A stretch of 20,118 nucleotides of DNA from NCBI GenBank assembly GCA_041481485.1, contig JBGPBY010000060.1, forward strand, positions 1 to 20,118, given 5' to 3'. Made by a program: the position numbers and the translations under genes. A model generated the notes under the pieces. The model had not been told where the DNA came from. It ran no database searches and saw only the letters and a program-made list of their open reading frames with translations. The stretch is from JBGPBY01 sp041481485. GTDB lineage: Bacteria > Acidobacteriota > Terriglobia > 20CM-2-55-15. Numbering within the stretch: position 1 is the stretch's first letter; every line of letters begins with the position of its first letter. This document shows, one piece after another, positions 7,236 through 14,295 of the stretch.

Positions 7236-8806
7236 TGATGGTATTCGTCCTTGCCCTGCTCATGCTGGCGCCGCCGCAGACAACCACAGACAAAGGAACC
7301 ATCGAAGGAACTGTGACTCGATTTGGCACGGGTGAACCGATACCAGACGTGGAAATCGTATTCAGCTTTATCGAGCGTTCTACCACAGAGCCTCAGGCGA
7401 TAACCGACTCCAAAGGCCACTTTGTCATCAACGATGTTCCACGGGGGACCTATTCCATCCGTGCGCAGCGCATGGGGTACGCCGCTCCTGCTCCAAATGG
7501 AATCCGGATGCGGGAAGGTGGCGAGACCCGAACCGTGACGATATCCCCAGGTGAGATCACCAAGGACGCCAATCTCACAATGGTGACTGCTGGTGCAATT
7601 ACTGGCAGAATCCTCGACTCGAACGGCAAGCCCGAAGGCAACAGCTTCGTAATGGCGGAATCTACGGATACGGGCGGCCGTGGCGTCGCGTACACCAATG
7701 ATCAAGGTGACTATCACATCGTGGGACTGTCCCCCGGAAAGTACTACATCTTTTCTGATAATGGCTACTATCCCGGGGTATTGGAGAAAGCAAAGGCAAC
7801 ACCGCTGGAGATCACCGAGGGCGCTGTTGTGGCGGGAATCGACATGATGCTGCGAAATCGGGAAATTCCCGCAGATGTTGGAAAGGTGTTTTTCGTCTCG
7901 GGCAAGGTACTTGATTCCGATGGCGGGCCATTACCCCCCCTTACGTTTCCGATCGTCGCCTTGTTGCGTCACAATCCAGATGGGGCTTCAAATAAGACAG
8001 AAGACCACTTCTCCGGCGGGTCCGGCAGCGCTGGCTTCTATATTCAGAATGTACCTCCGGGCCGCTACGACCTTTATCTCTATTTCAATTATTCCAGGTT
8101 GAACGGCGCCAGAACGGGACTCATCGGCCGCATGGACATCAATGTCAGCGACCAGGATGTAAAGGACGTTGTCCTTACACCTGGGGGAGTGAGTGTTTCA
8201 GGCCAACTGATGACGGCGGGAACCACAACAGCACCTTCAGGTTCGGTTCGTCTTAATATGGCGTCGAACGCGATCTATTCAAGGGAGATTAAATCCGAGG
8301 CCGGTGCATTCACGATTCCGAATGTCGTCAGCGGAGTGTGGAGAGTCGAGGTAACCAATCTTCCGCCCGATCTGGCCCTGTTCGATGTGCGACAACGGGA
8401 GATCAGCGTTTTCGAAAGAGGCTTCCCCGTTGAAAACGAGGCGCCGGAAAAAGTTCAGGTGATTCTGGGACCCGGCGGGTCGCTCGAAGGAACCGTGCGC
8501 GACGAAGAGCGCGGCCCAATTGGTGCGGCTCAGGTACTTGTGATTCCGGACAAGCCCGATCCATTGCGCCCCGCGATGCAAATCAGAAAAGCGATCACGG
8601 ATGGCGCAGGCCGTTTCAGCCTGTCGAATATCGCGACAGGAAGCTACAAAATTTTCGCGCTGGATCCTTCCGTCTTCTCTGCCGATTCGATTCCAGACGG
8701 CAATGAAGAACTCCGCCGTTTCCTGACTGCTTCCATGGAATCCAAAGCCACCACAACAACGATCGGTGCCGGTTCCAAACTCAATCTCTCTTTACCATTG
8801 AATTAG
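7232..8806 (+). CDS. Secreted carboxypeptidase regulatory-like repeat protein (524 aa)
   Basis: A second exported multi-repeat protein, paralogous in architecture to its neighbour. A short hydrophobic leader (MMMVFVLALLMLAPP) is followed by about five beta-sandwich repeats, starting near residues 22 (GTIEGTVTRFGTGEPIPDVEI), 115 (GAITGRILDSNGKPEGNS), 220 (FFVSGKVLDSDGGPLPP), 318 (GVSVSGQLMTAG) and 412 (GSLEGTVRDEERGPIGAAQV). They end in the typical GHFVINDVPRGTYSIRA or GRFSLSNIATGSYKIFA turns. No catalytic motif or C-terminal anchor is visible. The start overlaps the upstream stop by ATGA. Three consecutive ATGs (7232, 7235, 7238) follow GGAGAGGA, and 7238 has the better spacing, so the exact start is uncertain by two codons. 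It ends in TAG, one nucleotide before the next ATG. Confidence 0.9.
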   Translation: MMMVFVLALLMLAPPQTTTDKGTIEGTVTRFGTGEPIPDVEIVFSFIERSTTEPQAITDSKGHFVINDVPRGTYSIRAQRMGYAAPAPNGIRMREGGETRTVTISPGEITKDANLTMVTAGAITGRILDSNGKPEGNSFVMAESTDTGGRGVAYTNDQGDYHIVGLSPGKYYIFSDNGYYPGVLEKAKATPLEITEGAVVAGIDMMLRNREIPADVGKVFFVSGKVLDSDGGPLPPLTFPIVALLRHNPDGASNKTEDHFSGGSGSAGFYIQNVPPGRYDLYLYFNYSRLNGARTGLIGRMDINVSDQDVKDVVLTPGGVSVSGQLMTAGTTTAPSGSVRLNMASNAIYSREIKSEAGAFTIPNVVSGVWRVEVTNLPPDLALFDVRQREISVFERGFPVENEAPEKVQVILGPGGSLEGTVRDEERGPIGAAQVLVIPDKPDPLRPAMQIRKAITDGAGRFSLSNIATGSYKIFALDPSVFSADSIPDGNEELRRFLTASMESKATTTTIGAGSKLNLSLPLN

Positions 8807-8807
8807 A

Positions 8808-9407
8808 ATGAGATTGAGTCACAACTTTGGAAAGGCTTTGCTGCTCGCAACAGTTTTCCTGCAAGGTTTGCTTGCGCAGTCCCCACAGCCGACTGTCCAG
8901 ATACCGAAGGAGTTTCAAATTTACTACGAAGTTGGACCACCCGTTACATCACTGGCAGATACGTTCGACAGTGAAAAGAAGACACGCACAGTTGCGGGGG
9001 CAAAAGGAATAATTACCTATTCAGCAGAACTGACGGATAGCGAGAAATTGTCGATCTATGCGGCTATCCTGCAAAATGATCTTCTGGTAATCAAAGAAAG
9101 TTTTCCGCCGTCCACGAATTGGAGAATAGATCCTGAAACGGCGGGAAGGCTGCGCTTGACGATTGACGGCAAGACTAAAGATGTCCGATTCAATTCTGCC
9201 TACGGTTGCCCCGGATCCAGCACGGGGAATGAAGACAACGAGCTCTCAGCTTATTTTGCACAAATTGCTCAGGCTCGCGGAGTGTCACCGTCACCGTGCG
9301 TTCCCGACCTTGAGTGGATTCGTTTTAATAGAGTGCTCGTCGTTATCGACGGCATTCTCAAGGCTAAAGACGACCAGCAACACATTTCTCACCTTATGAG
9401 GTGGTGA
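8808..9407 (+). CDS. Exported hypothetical protein (199 aa)
   Basis: I do not recognise the family. The N-terminus is a clear signal peptide (MRLSHNFGKALLLATVFLQGLLA, cleavage likely before QS). The mature part is a mixed alpha/beta soluble domain with two cysteines (in YGCPGSS and SPCVPDL) that could form a disulphide in the periplasm. It contains a segment reading LRLTIDGKTKDVRFNSAYGCPG. The pattern (ELTDSEKLSIYAAILQNDLL ... LRLTIDGK) recalls small acidobacterial exported proteins found beside repeat proteins, but no function can be given. The gene starts one nucleotide after the preceding stop with no evident SD, so it is probably coupled to it. Its own stop overlaps ATG 9407 as TGATG. Confidence 0.8.
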   Translation: MRLSHNFGKALLLATVFLQGLLAQSPQPTVQIPKEFQIYYEVGPPVTSLADTFDSEKKTRTVAGAKGIITYSAELTDSEKLSIYAAILQNDLLVIKESFPPSTNWRIDPETAGRLRLTIDGKTKDVRFNSAYGCPGSSTGNEDNELSAYFAQIAQARGVSPSPCVPDLEWIRFNRVLVVIDGILKAKDDQQHISHLMRW

Positions 9408-9529
9408 TGGATCAACATTCGTCTCTCCCCATCTCCGGCATGGGGAACCGTTGGATGGGACTGACTTCATTGGATACTCAGATGATTGAAGGTCTCGCAG
9501 CAAAGAGGGTAAATTACCCGCATGCGTAA
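9407..9529 (+). pseudogene. 40-codon ORF, probable N-terminal part of a frameshifted NHL/TonB gene
   Basis: ATG 9407 overlaps the stop of the preceding gene (TGATG) and has an excellent ribosome site, GAGGTGG, starting at 9398. The 40-codon frame ends at TAA 9527-9529. Its last residues, EGLAAKRVNYPHA, look like the first half of an NHL repeat. The second half (VIIGPSNNLYIVD...) is encoded at once in another frame, by the gene annotated at 9522. Skipping one base near 9521-9528 would fuse them into one product of about 190 aa. The alternative is a real small leader peptide whose translation couples to the TonB-domain gene. Confidence 0.45.
9507..9519. repeat. Palindrome GGGTAAATTACCC just before the TonB-domain start
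   Basis: A perfect 6+1+6 palindrome ends two bases before ATG 9522. It could be an operator, or a small RNA hairpin next to the SD (AGAGGG, 9504-9509). If the upstream 40-codon frame is truly coding, the same bases encode K-R-V-N-Y-P of an NHL-like repeat, and the symmetry may be chance. Confidence 0.3.
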
Positions 9530-9989
9530 GGTCATCATCGGACCTTCGAATAATTTGTATATTGTCGATCCTTCAGCACAGAGCATCCGCATGGTTTCTC
9601 AGGGACAGATCGCCGCCGTGCCCGGAACCGGCAAGATCGCAATTCCGCTAAATCCCGCGAATCTCCCACCGAATGTTCTCACTTTACTTGGCGATCCGAA
9701 TGCACTCGCGCGCGTGGGCGGGCCCGTATCGGCGCCGTCCTGCAAACCGACAGAACCGAACTACTCGGAGGAAGCCCGGCAGGCGGGCTATACCGGCACC
9801 GTTGCGTTGGAGGCGGCAGTTTGGAACGACGGATCCATACGAGTGATGGGAATACCTCATCCGATAGGATTTGGACTGGATGAGCGGGCAATCTCCGTCC
9901 TGGCCAGCTGGAAATGCTCCCCCGGCATGCGCGATGGGATGCCAGTCAACGTTCAAGTCAGAATCCAGATTAACTTCCATTTGTATTGA
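9522..9989 (+). CDS. TonB C-terminal-domain protein (155 aa), possibly 5'-broken
   Basis: Residues about 70-155 are a TonB C-terminal domain: PNYSEEARQAGYTGTVALEAAVWNDGSI, then GFGLDERAISVLASWKCSPGMRDGMPV and a terminal strand VQVRIQINFHLY. Such domains contact TonB boxes of outer-membrane receptors or secreted partners in the periplasm. Residues 1-36 resemble the second half of one NHL propeller repeat (GPSNNLYIVDPSAQSIRMVSQGQIAAVPGTG). The protein as called has no signal peptide or membrane anchor, which is odd for TonB. A TAA at 9510-9512 blocks any upstream start in this frame, so ATG 9522 is forced. However, the SD is weakly placed, and the preceding 40-codon frame supplies the missing NHL half. 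It ends 6 bp from the convergent ABC permease stop. Confidence 0.82.
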   Translation: MRKVIIGPSNNLYIVDPSAQSIRMVSQGQIAAVPGTGKIAIPLNPANLPPNVLTLLGDPNALARVGGPVSAPSCKPTEPNYSEEARQAGYTGTVALEAAVWNDGSIRVMGIPHPIGFGLDERAISVLASWKCSPGMRDGMPVNVQVRIQINFHLY

Positions 9990-9998
9990 TTCGAATCA
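9987..9998. repeat. Palindrome TGATTCGAATCA spanning both convergent stop codons
   Basis: A perfect 12-bp palindrome whose two ends are exactly the TGA stop of the TonB-domain gene (+, 9987-9989) and the TGA stop of the permease (-, 9998-9996). There is no room for a usual terminator between the genes. The symmetry is seen directly; any role is unknown. Confidence 0.35.
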
Positions 9999-12059
9999 CA
10001 TCTCCGCCGGTTCAAATATTTCTGTCCCGTCGCCTGCCGGAGCAGAGAAGGCCTCGTTGCAATGCTCGCAACGTTCGCGCGTGACGACGCGTTGGCGTTT
10101 GCACGAGGGGCAGCTTTCTTTCGAGGGCCAGTCGATCAGCGAATACATGAGTGCAAGGCCCAGCAGCCCGAGTCCGAAACCGAGCGCCGTCCACGTCAGA
10201 AGCTGTCCCGATGTGAATGCATTCCTGCGTCCCTTCGCAAAGAGGATTCCTGCGATGACGAGCCCGAAAAGCGAGGGCCAGAGCCATCCGGCCAGAGATT
10301 GCCCCGGAGTCAGGAACTGACGGAGCAACGTGTAGATCACCGCGTTCAGCGCCAGAGGCATCGTCAACGTCATCATCACGGCATCGGACAGATAGGGTTT
10401 TACATTGGTGACCAGCACTCCGTAAGGAGGCACTTCGACTGGATTCACAGCTGAACCATCACTGCGGATTTGGCTCACGTATTGGGGCTGATAGTAGGCC
10501 TGGGAGAGTTTCTGGAACTTGCTCCCACCCATTGGGAGATACCACACAAACATCGGGGCTCCAGGTGCCTGTGACGCCTGCAGAACTTCTGCGATGCCGT
10601 AACCGTCCGCTTTCGGGTCGCGTGCAATGGACATCCGCGGCGTTCGATCCTCCGACTGCACGTAGATTCTCTGTTCCGTCGCGATCGCGTCGAATCCCGG
10701 CGTTGTGTCCGATGAGGAGGATATGCCTTCCATAGGCGATGATCTGTCGGCACCCACGATGGTCTCCCCGGGAGGGGCGTCGAAGATTTTGGACACATGT
10801 CGATTATCCACGTCGACGTCATAGACAGCGTCGGGGAACGCAATCAGGGGCCCCCGTCCCCGAAATGACTGCGTGGTACCGTGAAATCGATTCGTGGGCA
10901 AGGTGGCGCCATCAGTAAATCCGTCCGGTCCGAGCCATCCCACCAATCTTTTTGAAGCGATGTCGTAAGCGGCAATCAATCCGCGGTCATGGATGTAGTA
11001 CCAGTGAAGCTGTGTATTCTTCGACTCCACCGCCGTATAAATATCCATAGCGGATCGGTAGCCGGAAACCGGCGGAGGGGCAAGGTCGCGAATCCCCACG
11101 GGATTCAGATTGACCTGGGCCGCGGACACACCCGCTCTTACGGCTTTTCGTGCTGCGGCTTCGTTGTATTTATCAATGAGGTTCCCTTGCAGATCTTTTA
11201 CGGCCAGCAGATCACCGTTACTATTTTCGACGAGTTGGACCACGGTACCATCGCTGGACATGGCATATCGCCTGGACTGAGTCTGCTGACCCTGCGGTAA
11301 CTGATAGGCCGGGAAAGTGAGAAGCATCGTGACGTTGACGGCGAAAAATCCGATGACGGCAAGCCCGCTTGCGATCGCCACGCCAACTGCCACCCGGGAT
11401 GTCCTGGATTGGGATGCATACTGGCCTGCGGCAATAAATGTGCCTCGCGCCGCTATGGCAGCCACAATGATGCCAGCCGCACAAAATGCCATTGCCAACC
11501 AGAACGTGTGGATCAATGTCAGGATTGCGGTCGCGCAGATAAATCCAACGCCGATACCCAGAGCACGTGAGGCATACCAACGAGCCTCGCGCATTGCCGT
11601 GAGCAGACCACCAAAGTAAAAAGCCACACCGCATGTCAGGTCTGCAACGGCGGGTAACGTCATGCGCCAGTCGAATGGAGCGGCCACGCGTCCCGGAATG
11701 GAAAGCCATACTGCAACACAAACCGCCGGAATGGCGATTGCACCGGCGTATAGCAGAACTCCCGCAGCCACCTTGCCCCAGAACAGGGTTGAACGGGAAA
11801 CCGGCCGATGCACCAGGAATCCCCATGGGTCGCCGCGATTTTCGGAAATGCCCTGGGCGCGGCCGATCATCAGCCCCACAATGGCTGCAAGCGCAGTGAT
11901 GCTGAACACCGATATGAGGTTGGGACTCGATTGCGCGCTGCTCGAAGGCAATGCACCGATCAACACCACGTACGTCAGAATCAGTCCCAGCGCTGCCCAA
12001 ACGATGTTTTCGCGCATTTCTTTTCGAACGATCGCCTGAAATGCACCTGTATTTGTCAT
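9996..12059 (-). CDS. ABC-2-type permease with large extracytoplasmic domain and C-terminal zinc ribbon
   Basis: A 687-aa membrane partner of the adjacent ABC ATPase. Residues about 1-250 are the ABC-2-like membrane domain: the N-terminal FQAIVRKEMREN amphipathic start and about six or seven helices including ALAAIVGLMIGRAQGISENRGDPWGFLVHRPVSR. Residues about 250-555 form a hydrophilic domain with repeated strand motifs (e.g. WYYIHDRGLIAAYDIASKRL, DAVYDVDVDNRHVSKIF) that may be a beta-propeller outside the membrane. Three more helices follow (about 570-645). The cytoplasmic tail has a zinc ribbon with C650-x2-C653 and C664-x2-C667. The exported or imported substrate is unknown; YtrA-linked transporters have been tied to envelope stress. 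Start ATG 12059 overlaps the ATPase stop (ATGA). Confidence 0.88.
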   Translation of the reverse strand: MTNTGAFQAIVRKEMRENIVWAALGLILTYVVLIGALPSSSAQSSPNLISVFSITALAAIVGLMIGRAQGISENRGDPWGFLVHRPVSRSTLFWGKVAAGVLLYAGAIAIPAVCVAVWLSIPGRVAAPFDWRMTLPAVADLTCGVAFYFGGLLTAMREARWYASRALGIGVGFICATAILTLIHTFWLAMAFCAAGIIVAAIAARGTFIAAGQYASQSRTSRVAVGVAIASGLAVIGFFAVNVTMLLTFPAYQLPQGQQTQSRRYAMSSDGTVVQLVENSNGDLLAVKDLQGNLIDKYNEAAARKAVRAGVSAAQVNLNPVGIRDLAPPPVSGYRSAMDIYTAVESKNTQLHWYYIHDRGLIAAYDIASKRLVGWLGPDGFTDGATLPTNRFHGTTQSFRGRGPLIAFPDAVYDVDVDNRHVSKIFDAPPGETIVGADRSSPMEGISSSSDTTPGFDAIATEQRIYVQSEDRTPRMSIARDPKADGYGIAEVLQASQAPGAPMFVWYLPMGGSKFQKLSQAYYQPQYVSQIRSDGSAVNPVEVPPYGVLVTNVKPYLSDAVMMTLTMPLALNAVIYTLLRQFLTPGQSLAGWLWPSLFGLVIAGILFAKGRRNAFTSGQLLTWTALGFGLGLLGLALMYSLIDWPSKESCPSCKRQRVVTRERCEHCNEAFSAPAGDGTEIFEPAEM

Positions 12060-13012
12060 GCCATGCTCCTCGCGGATTCCAATTCGGTGTTTTCGAAAAA
12101 AGATCCCTGTTCGCCTCGATCGCCGAGGTAGCCGGTAATGGCGTCGCCCAGACTGAGGGGCACTTCTTCGATGGAGGTCGCGCCGAGCGCCTGAAGGCTC
12201 GTCATGGTGGCTGCATCCGGCAACGCAATGGTCAGCCGGATATTCTTCTCGGCTCGCCGAACGTGAAGCAGGCCACGAAGCGCGGGAACGGAAGGTGGCC
12301 TCCCTGCAGAATTGCTGTAATGCAATGAGAACTGCCGGATGCTGGCCTGGAATTTTTCAATCGAGCAACACGCCCGCAACACACTGCGATCGAGGATGCC
12401 GATGTGGTCGGCAACGCGCTCCACGTCGTCCAGCAGGTGTGAGGAGAAAAAGATCGTGCGATTTGCACCTCGCGTGACGTAGACCATCGATTCCAACAGA
12501 GCCCGTCGCGCCACGGGATCGAGGCCGATTGCCGGATCGTCGAGAATCAACAGCTCCGGTTCGGGCGCCAGCGTGATTGCGAGCGACAGGCCGGCGCGTT
12601 CGCCGCGGGAGAGCTTACCGGCCTTCGTGTTGGCATCCAGCTGGAAGTGTCCCGCAACAGCCTGGAATATTTTCTCGTTCCATCGCGGATAGAATCGTGA
12701 CTGGTATTCGCCGGACTCGCGAACCGTCATCCATTCGTACAGCGAGTGCGATTCGGACATGTAGCCAATGCGTGCGCGAGTTTCCGGAGGCAAACCCTGG
12801 CTGTCCTCGCCAAGAACGCGGCTCGATCCACGAGTGGATTCGGTCAGGCCCAGGATCATGCGGATCGTAGTCGTCTTTCCAGAACCATTGCGGCCGAGGA
12901 ACGCGAAGACGCTTCCGCGCGGCACCGACATCGTCACGCCATCGACGGCTTTCTTGCTCCCAAAATAGCGGGTCAGTCCGCTTGTCTCGATGACGGGTGT
13001 TGCAGATCTCAT
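12056..13012 (-). CDS. ABC transporter ATP-binding protein (YtrB-like)
   Basis: A 318-aa cytoplasmic ATPase energising the adjacent permease. Motifs in order: Walker A GRNGSGKT (40-47), a Q-loop region reading IGYMSESHSLYEWMTVRE with no glutamine, a signature reading LSRGE (134-138), Walker B LLILDD (154-159) with Asp159 where the catalytic base is usually Glu, D-loop IGLDP, and the switch histidine in FFSSHLLDDVE (192). About 100 C-terminal residues follow the domain, as usual in this group. ATG 13012 is chosen: it has GGGAGG about 7 nt upstream, begins MRSATPVIETSGLTR as a normal ABC N-terminus, and overlaps the regulator's stop by ATGA. An extension to 13225 would only read the regulator gene out of frame. 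Confidence 0.92.
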   Translation of the reverse strand: MRSATPVIETSGLTRYFGSKKAVDGVTMSVPRGSVFAFLGRNGSGKTTTIRMILGLTESTRGSSRVLGEDSQGLPPETRARIGYMSESHSLYEWMTVRESGEYQSRFYPRWNEKIFQAVAGHFQLDANTKAGKLSRGERAGLSLAITLAPEPELLILDDPAIGLDPVARRALLESMVYVTRGANRTIFFSSHLLDDVERVADHIGILDRSVLRACCSIEKFQASIRQFSLHYSNSAGRPPSVPALRGLLHVRRAEKNIRLTIALPDAATMTSLQALGATSIEEVPLSLGDAITGYLGDRGEQGSFFENTELESARSMA

Positions 13013-13401
13013 CGCGATCCTCCCAGTTCCTTTGTCTTCGAAGCTACAAGGCCCACGATTTCCTCCGCCGTGAAACCCAGCATCAGCCCTTCCGTCACCA
13101 GCGATGTCACCGACTGGTCGATACGTCTCTTCCGCTCCGTCTTGCTGTAAATTTGACGCCGCTTGGAAATGAACATGCCTTTGCCCGGACGCGATTCGAG
13201 AATGCCCTCGCGCGCAAGCTCGCAATAGGCGCGTGAGACCGTGTTTGGATTGATGAGCAGTTCCTCGGCCAGCGCACGTACGCTTGGGAGCGGCTCATCG
13301 TCGGGAATACGGCCCGCGAACGCTGCGGCACACACCTGATCGATGATCTGGCGGTAGATCGAGACGTTGCTGCCAGTGAGAATGGAGATCGTTATTGGCA
13401 T
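13009..13401 (-). CDS. GntR-family transcriptional regulator, YtrA subfamily
   Basis: A 130-aa repressor-type protein. It has an N-terminal winged helix (about 14-79) with the family motifs LPSVRALAEELLINPNTVSRAY (38-59) and LESRPGKGMFIS (68-79). A short helical tail of about 50 residues follows instead of a large ligand domain, which defines the YtrA subfamily. Such regulators usually repress the ABC operon that they begin. Here it is the first of three coupled genes (regulator, ATPase, permease). A perfect 31-bp palindrome touches its ATG, strongly suggesting autorepression. No ribosome site fits between the palindrome and the ATG, so the transcript may be leaderless. Confidence 0.93.
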   Translation of the reverse strand: MPITISILTGSNVSIYRQIIDQVCAAAFAGRIPDDEPLPSVRALAEELLINPNTVSRAYCELAREGILESRPGKGMFISKRRQIYSKTERKRRIDQSVTSLVTEGLMLGFTAEEIVGLVASKTKELGGSR

Positions 13402-13432
13402 ACTAGTGTACTAATTGAATTAGTACACTAGT
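13402..13432. promoter_or_regulatory. Perfect 31-bp palindrome, probable GntR/YtrA operator
   Basis: The arm ACTAGTGTACTAATT (13402-13416) is mirrored exactly by 13418-13432 around one central G. It directly abuts the regulator's ATG (13401) on the minus strand. It is much longer and more perfect than expected by chance, and lies where an autoregulatory operator would block transcription or its start. Half-sites with a GTAC/TA core are typical of GntR-type operators; the assignment to this regulator is inferred from position. Confidence 0.82.
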
Positions 13433-13602
13433 TCGGTAGAGTCGCCGTCGTCAAGAATTTTTTTGGGGAAATGGGTGAAAGCCAAGAGATCCGTGGCAAG
13501 AGCCGGCGGATTCTGATTTCCCCATCCTGCATTCGCCGCTGAGGGAATGCGCGCGATGAGGCAGTAGAAGCCCGAAGTCACGATCTGGAATTAACGCGTA
13601 AA

Positions 13603-13637
13603 CGAGGTAAGCGAATTTTTTAAATCCGCTCACCTCG
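13603..13637 (-). terminator. Hairpin terminator after the WXXGXW gene
   Basis: A 16-bp stem (13603-13618 with 13622-13637) closes a 3-nt loop. On the minus-strand RNA all 16 pairs form if two G-U wobbles are counted; on the plus strand the same positions are A-C mismatches. This orients it to the minus-strand gene ending 30 bp upstream. The stem has an A/T-rich apex, and only three Ts follow it, so it may be imperfect as an intrinsic terminator. Confidence 0.6.
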
Positions 13638-13667
13638 CCACAGACCGCTCACTGACGGCCAGGGAAT

Positions 13668-14072
13668 TCAGTGGCGGCCGTTATCGTTGTGGTAGTAGCG
13701 GTCGTTTCCGAGATCGCGGTCGCGATTGCGATCTCGATCGGATCGATGGTCGTGATCCATCCGGCCACGGCCGCCTTCCCAATAACCGTTGTAGAACATA
13801 TTGCCGTCATATCGCGGCGGGATCCAACGGGCACCGAAGTATGGCGGCAGGGTCCAATAACCCTGATGCCACGTATAACCTCGACCGTTGGCTTTTGGAT
13901 ACCAATACCCCTCAACCCAGACGTAGTCCGGTCCAGGGCGTCTCGGTAGTACTCTCACAACTCGTGGCGTCGGCGGCGGTCCGATCCGAATTCCAACAGA
14001 AATTTGCCCGAAGGCAGTCCCACCAGTAAGAAGCATTGCGGTCAATAATGCAGAACCAAGAAGTTTTTTCAT
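13668..14072 (-). CDS. Exported WXXGXW (YXWGXW) repeat protein
   Basis: A 134-aa secreted protein. The signal peptide (about 1-22, ending GTAFG-Q) is followed by aromatic repeats W52VEGYW57 and W68HQGYW73, and by a degenerate third copy F93YNGYW98. The C-terminal tail, from about residue 100, is low complexity and rich in Arg, Asp, His and Asn (RDRNRDRD). The repeat family is common in proteobacterial and acidobacterial envelope proteins, with no settled function. The His/Asp-rich tail could bind metal, but that is only a guess. The start ATG 14072 has a strong SD (GGGGAGG, 8 nt upstream). The gene stands alone between the YtrA operon and a divergent DUF2339 operon. Confidence 0.85.
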   Translation of the reverse strand: MKKLLGSALLTAMLLTGGTAFGQISVGIRIGPPPTPRVVRVLPRRPGPDYVWVEGYWYPKANGRGYTWHQGYWTLPPYFGARWIPPRYDGNMFYNGYWEGGRGRMDHDHRSDRDRNRDRDLGNDRYYHNDNGRH

Positions 14073-14295
14073 GGCTTTAACCTCCCCTGTAACTAAATTT
14101 CCGTTTCTTACAGGTATCCAAGCAATTGGCGGGCCGAAATTGCTGAACTGGTTGTTCGATTTTTGTTTTTAACGATTTGGCAGTGGTTGGAATTCTGGAT
14201 CCAAAGGAACAGGGAAACAATGGCTGGACAGTCTCACCATCCTGGTCAGGAGGGGTAATCACAGCGCCGCACTATAGTCGCTACCTTGTGCGGCG

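Noticed and set aside
11221..12000. 259-codon minus-strand ORF inside the ABC permease
   Set aside because: Shadow frame rich in Cys/His/Arg, lying wholly inside the supported permease.
13013..13225. N-terminal extension of the ABC ATPase to 13225
   Set aside because: The extra 71 residues only read the regulator gene in another phase; ATG 13012 has a good ribosome site and a normal ABC N-terminus.
13464..13524. Distant inverted repeat TGGGGAAAT / ATTTCCCCA
   Set aside because: Nine-base arms 42 bp apart in a non-coding stretch, with no T-tract or gene end to explain; likely chance.
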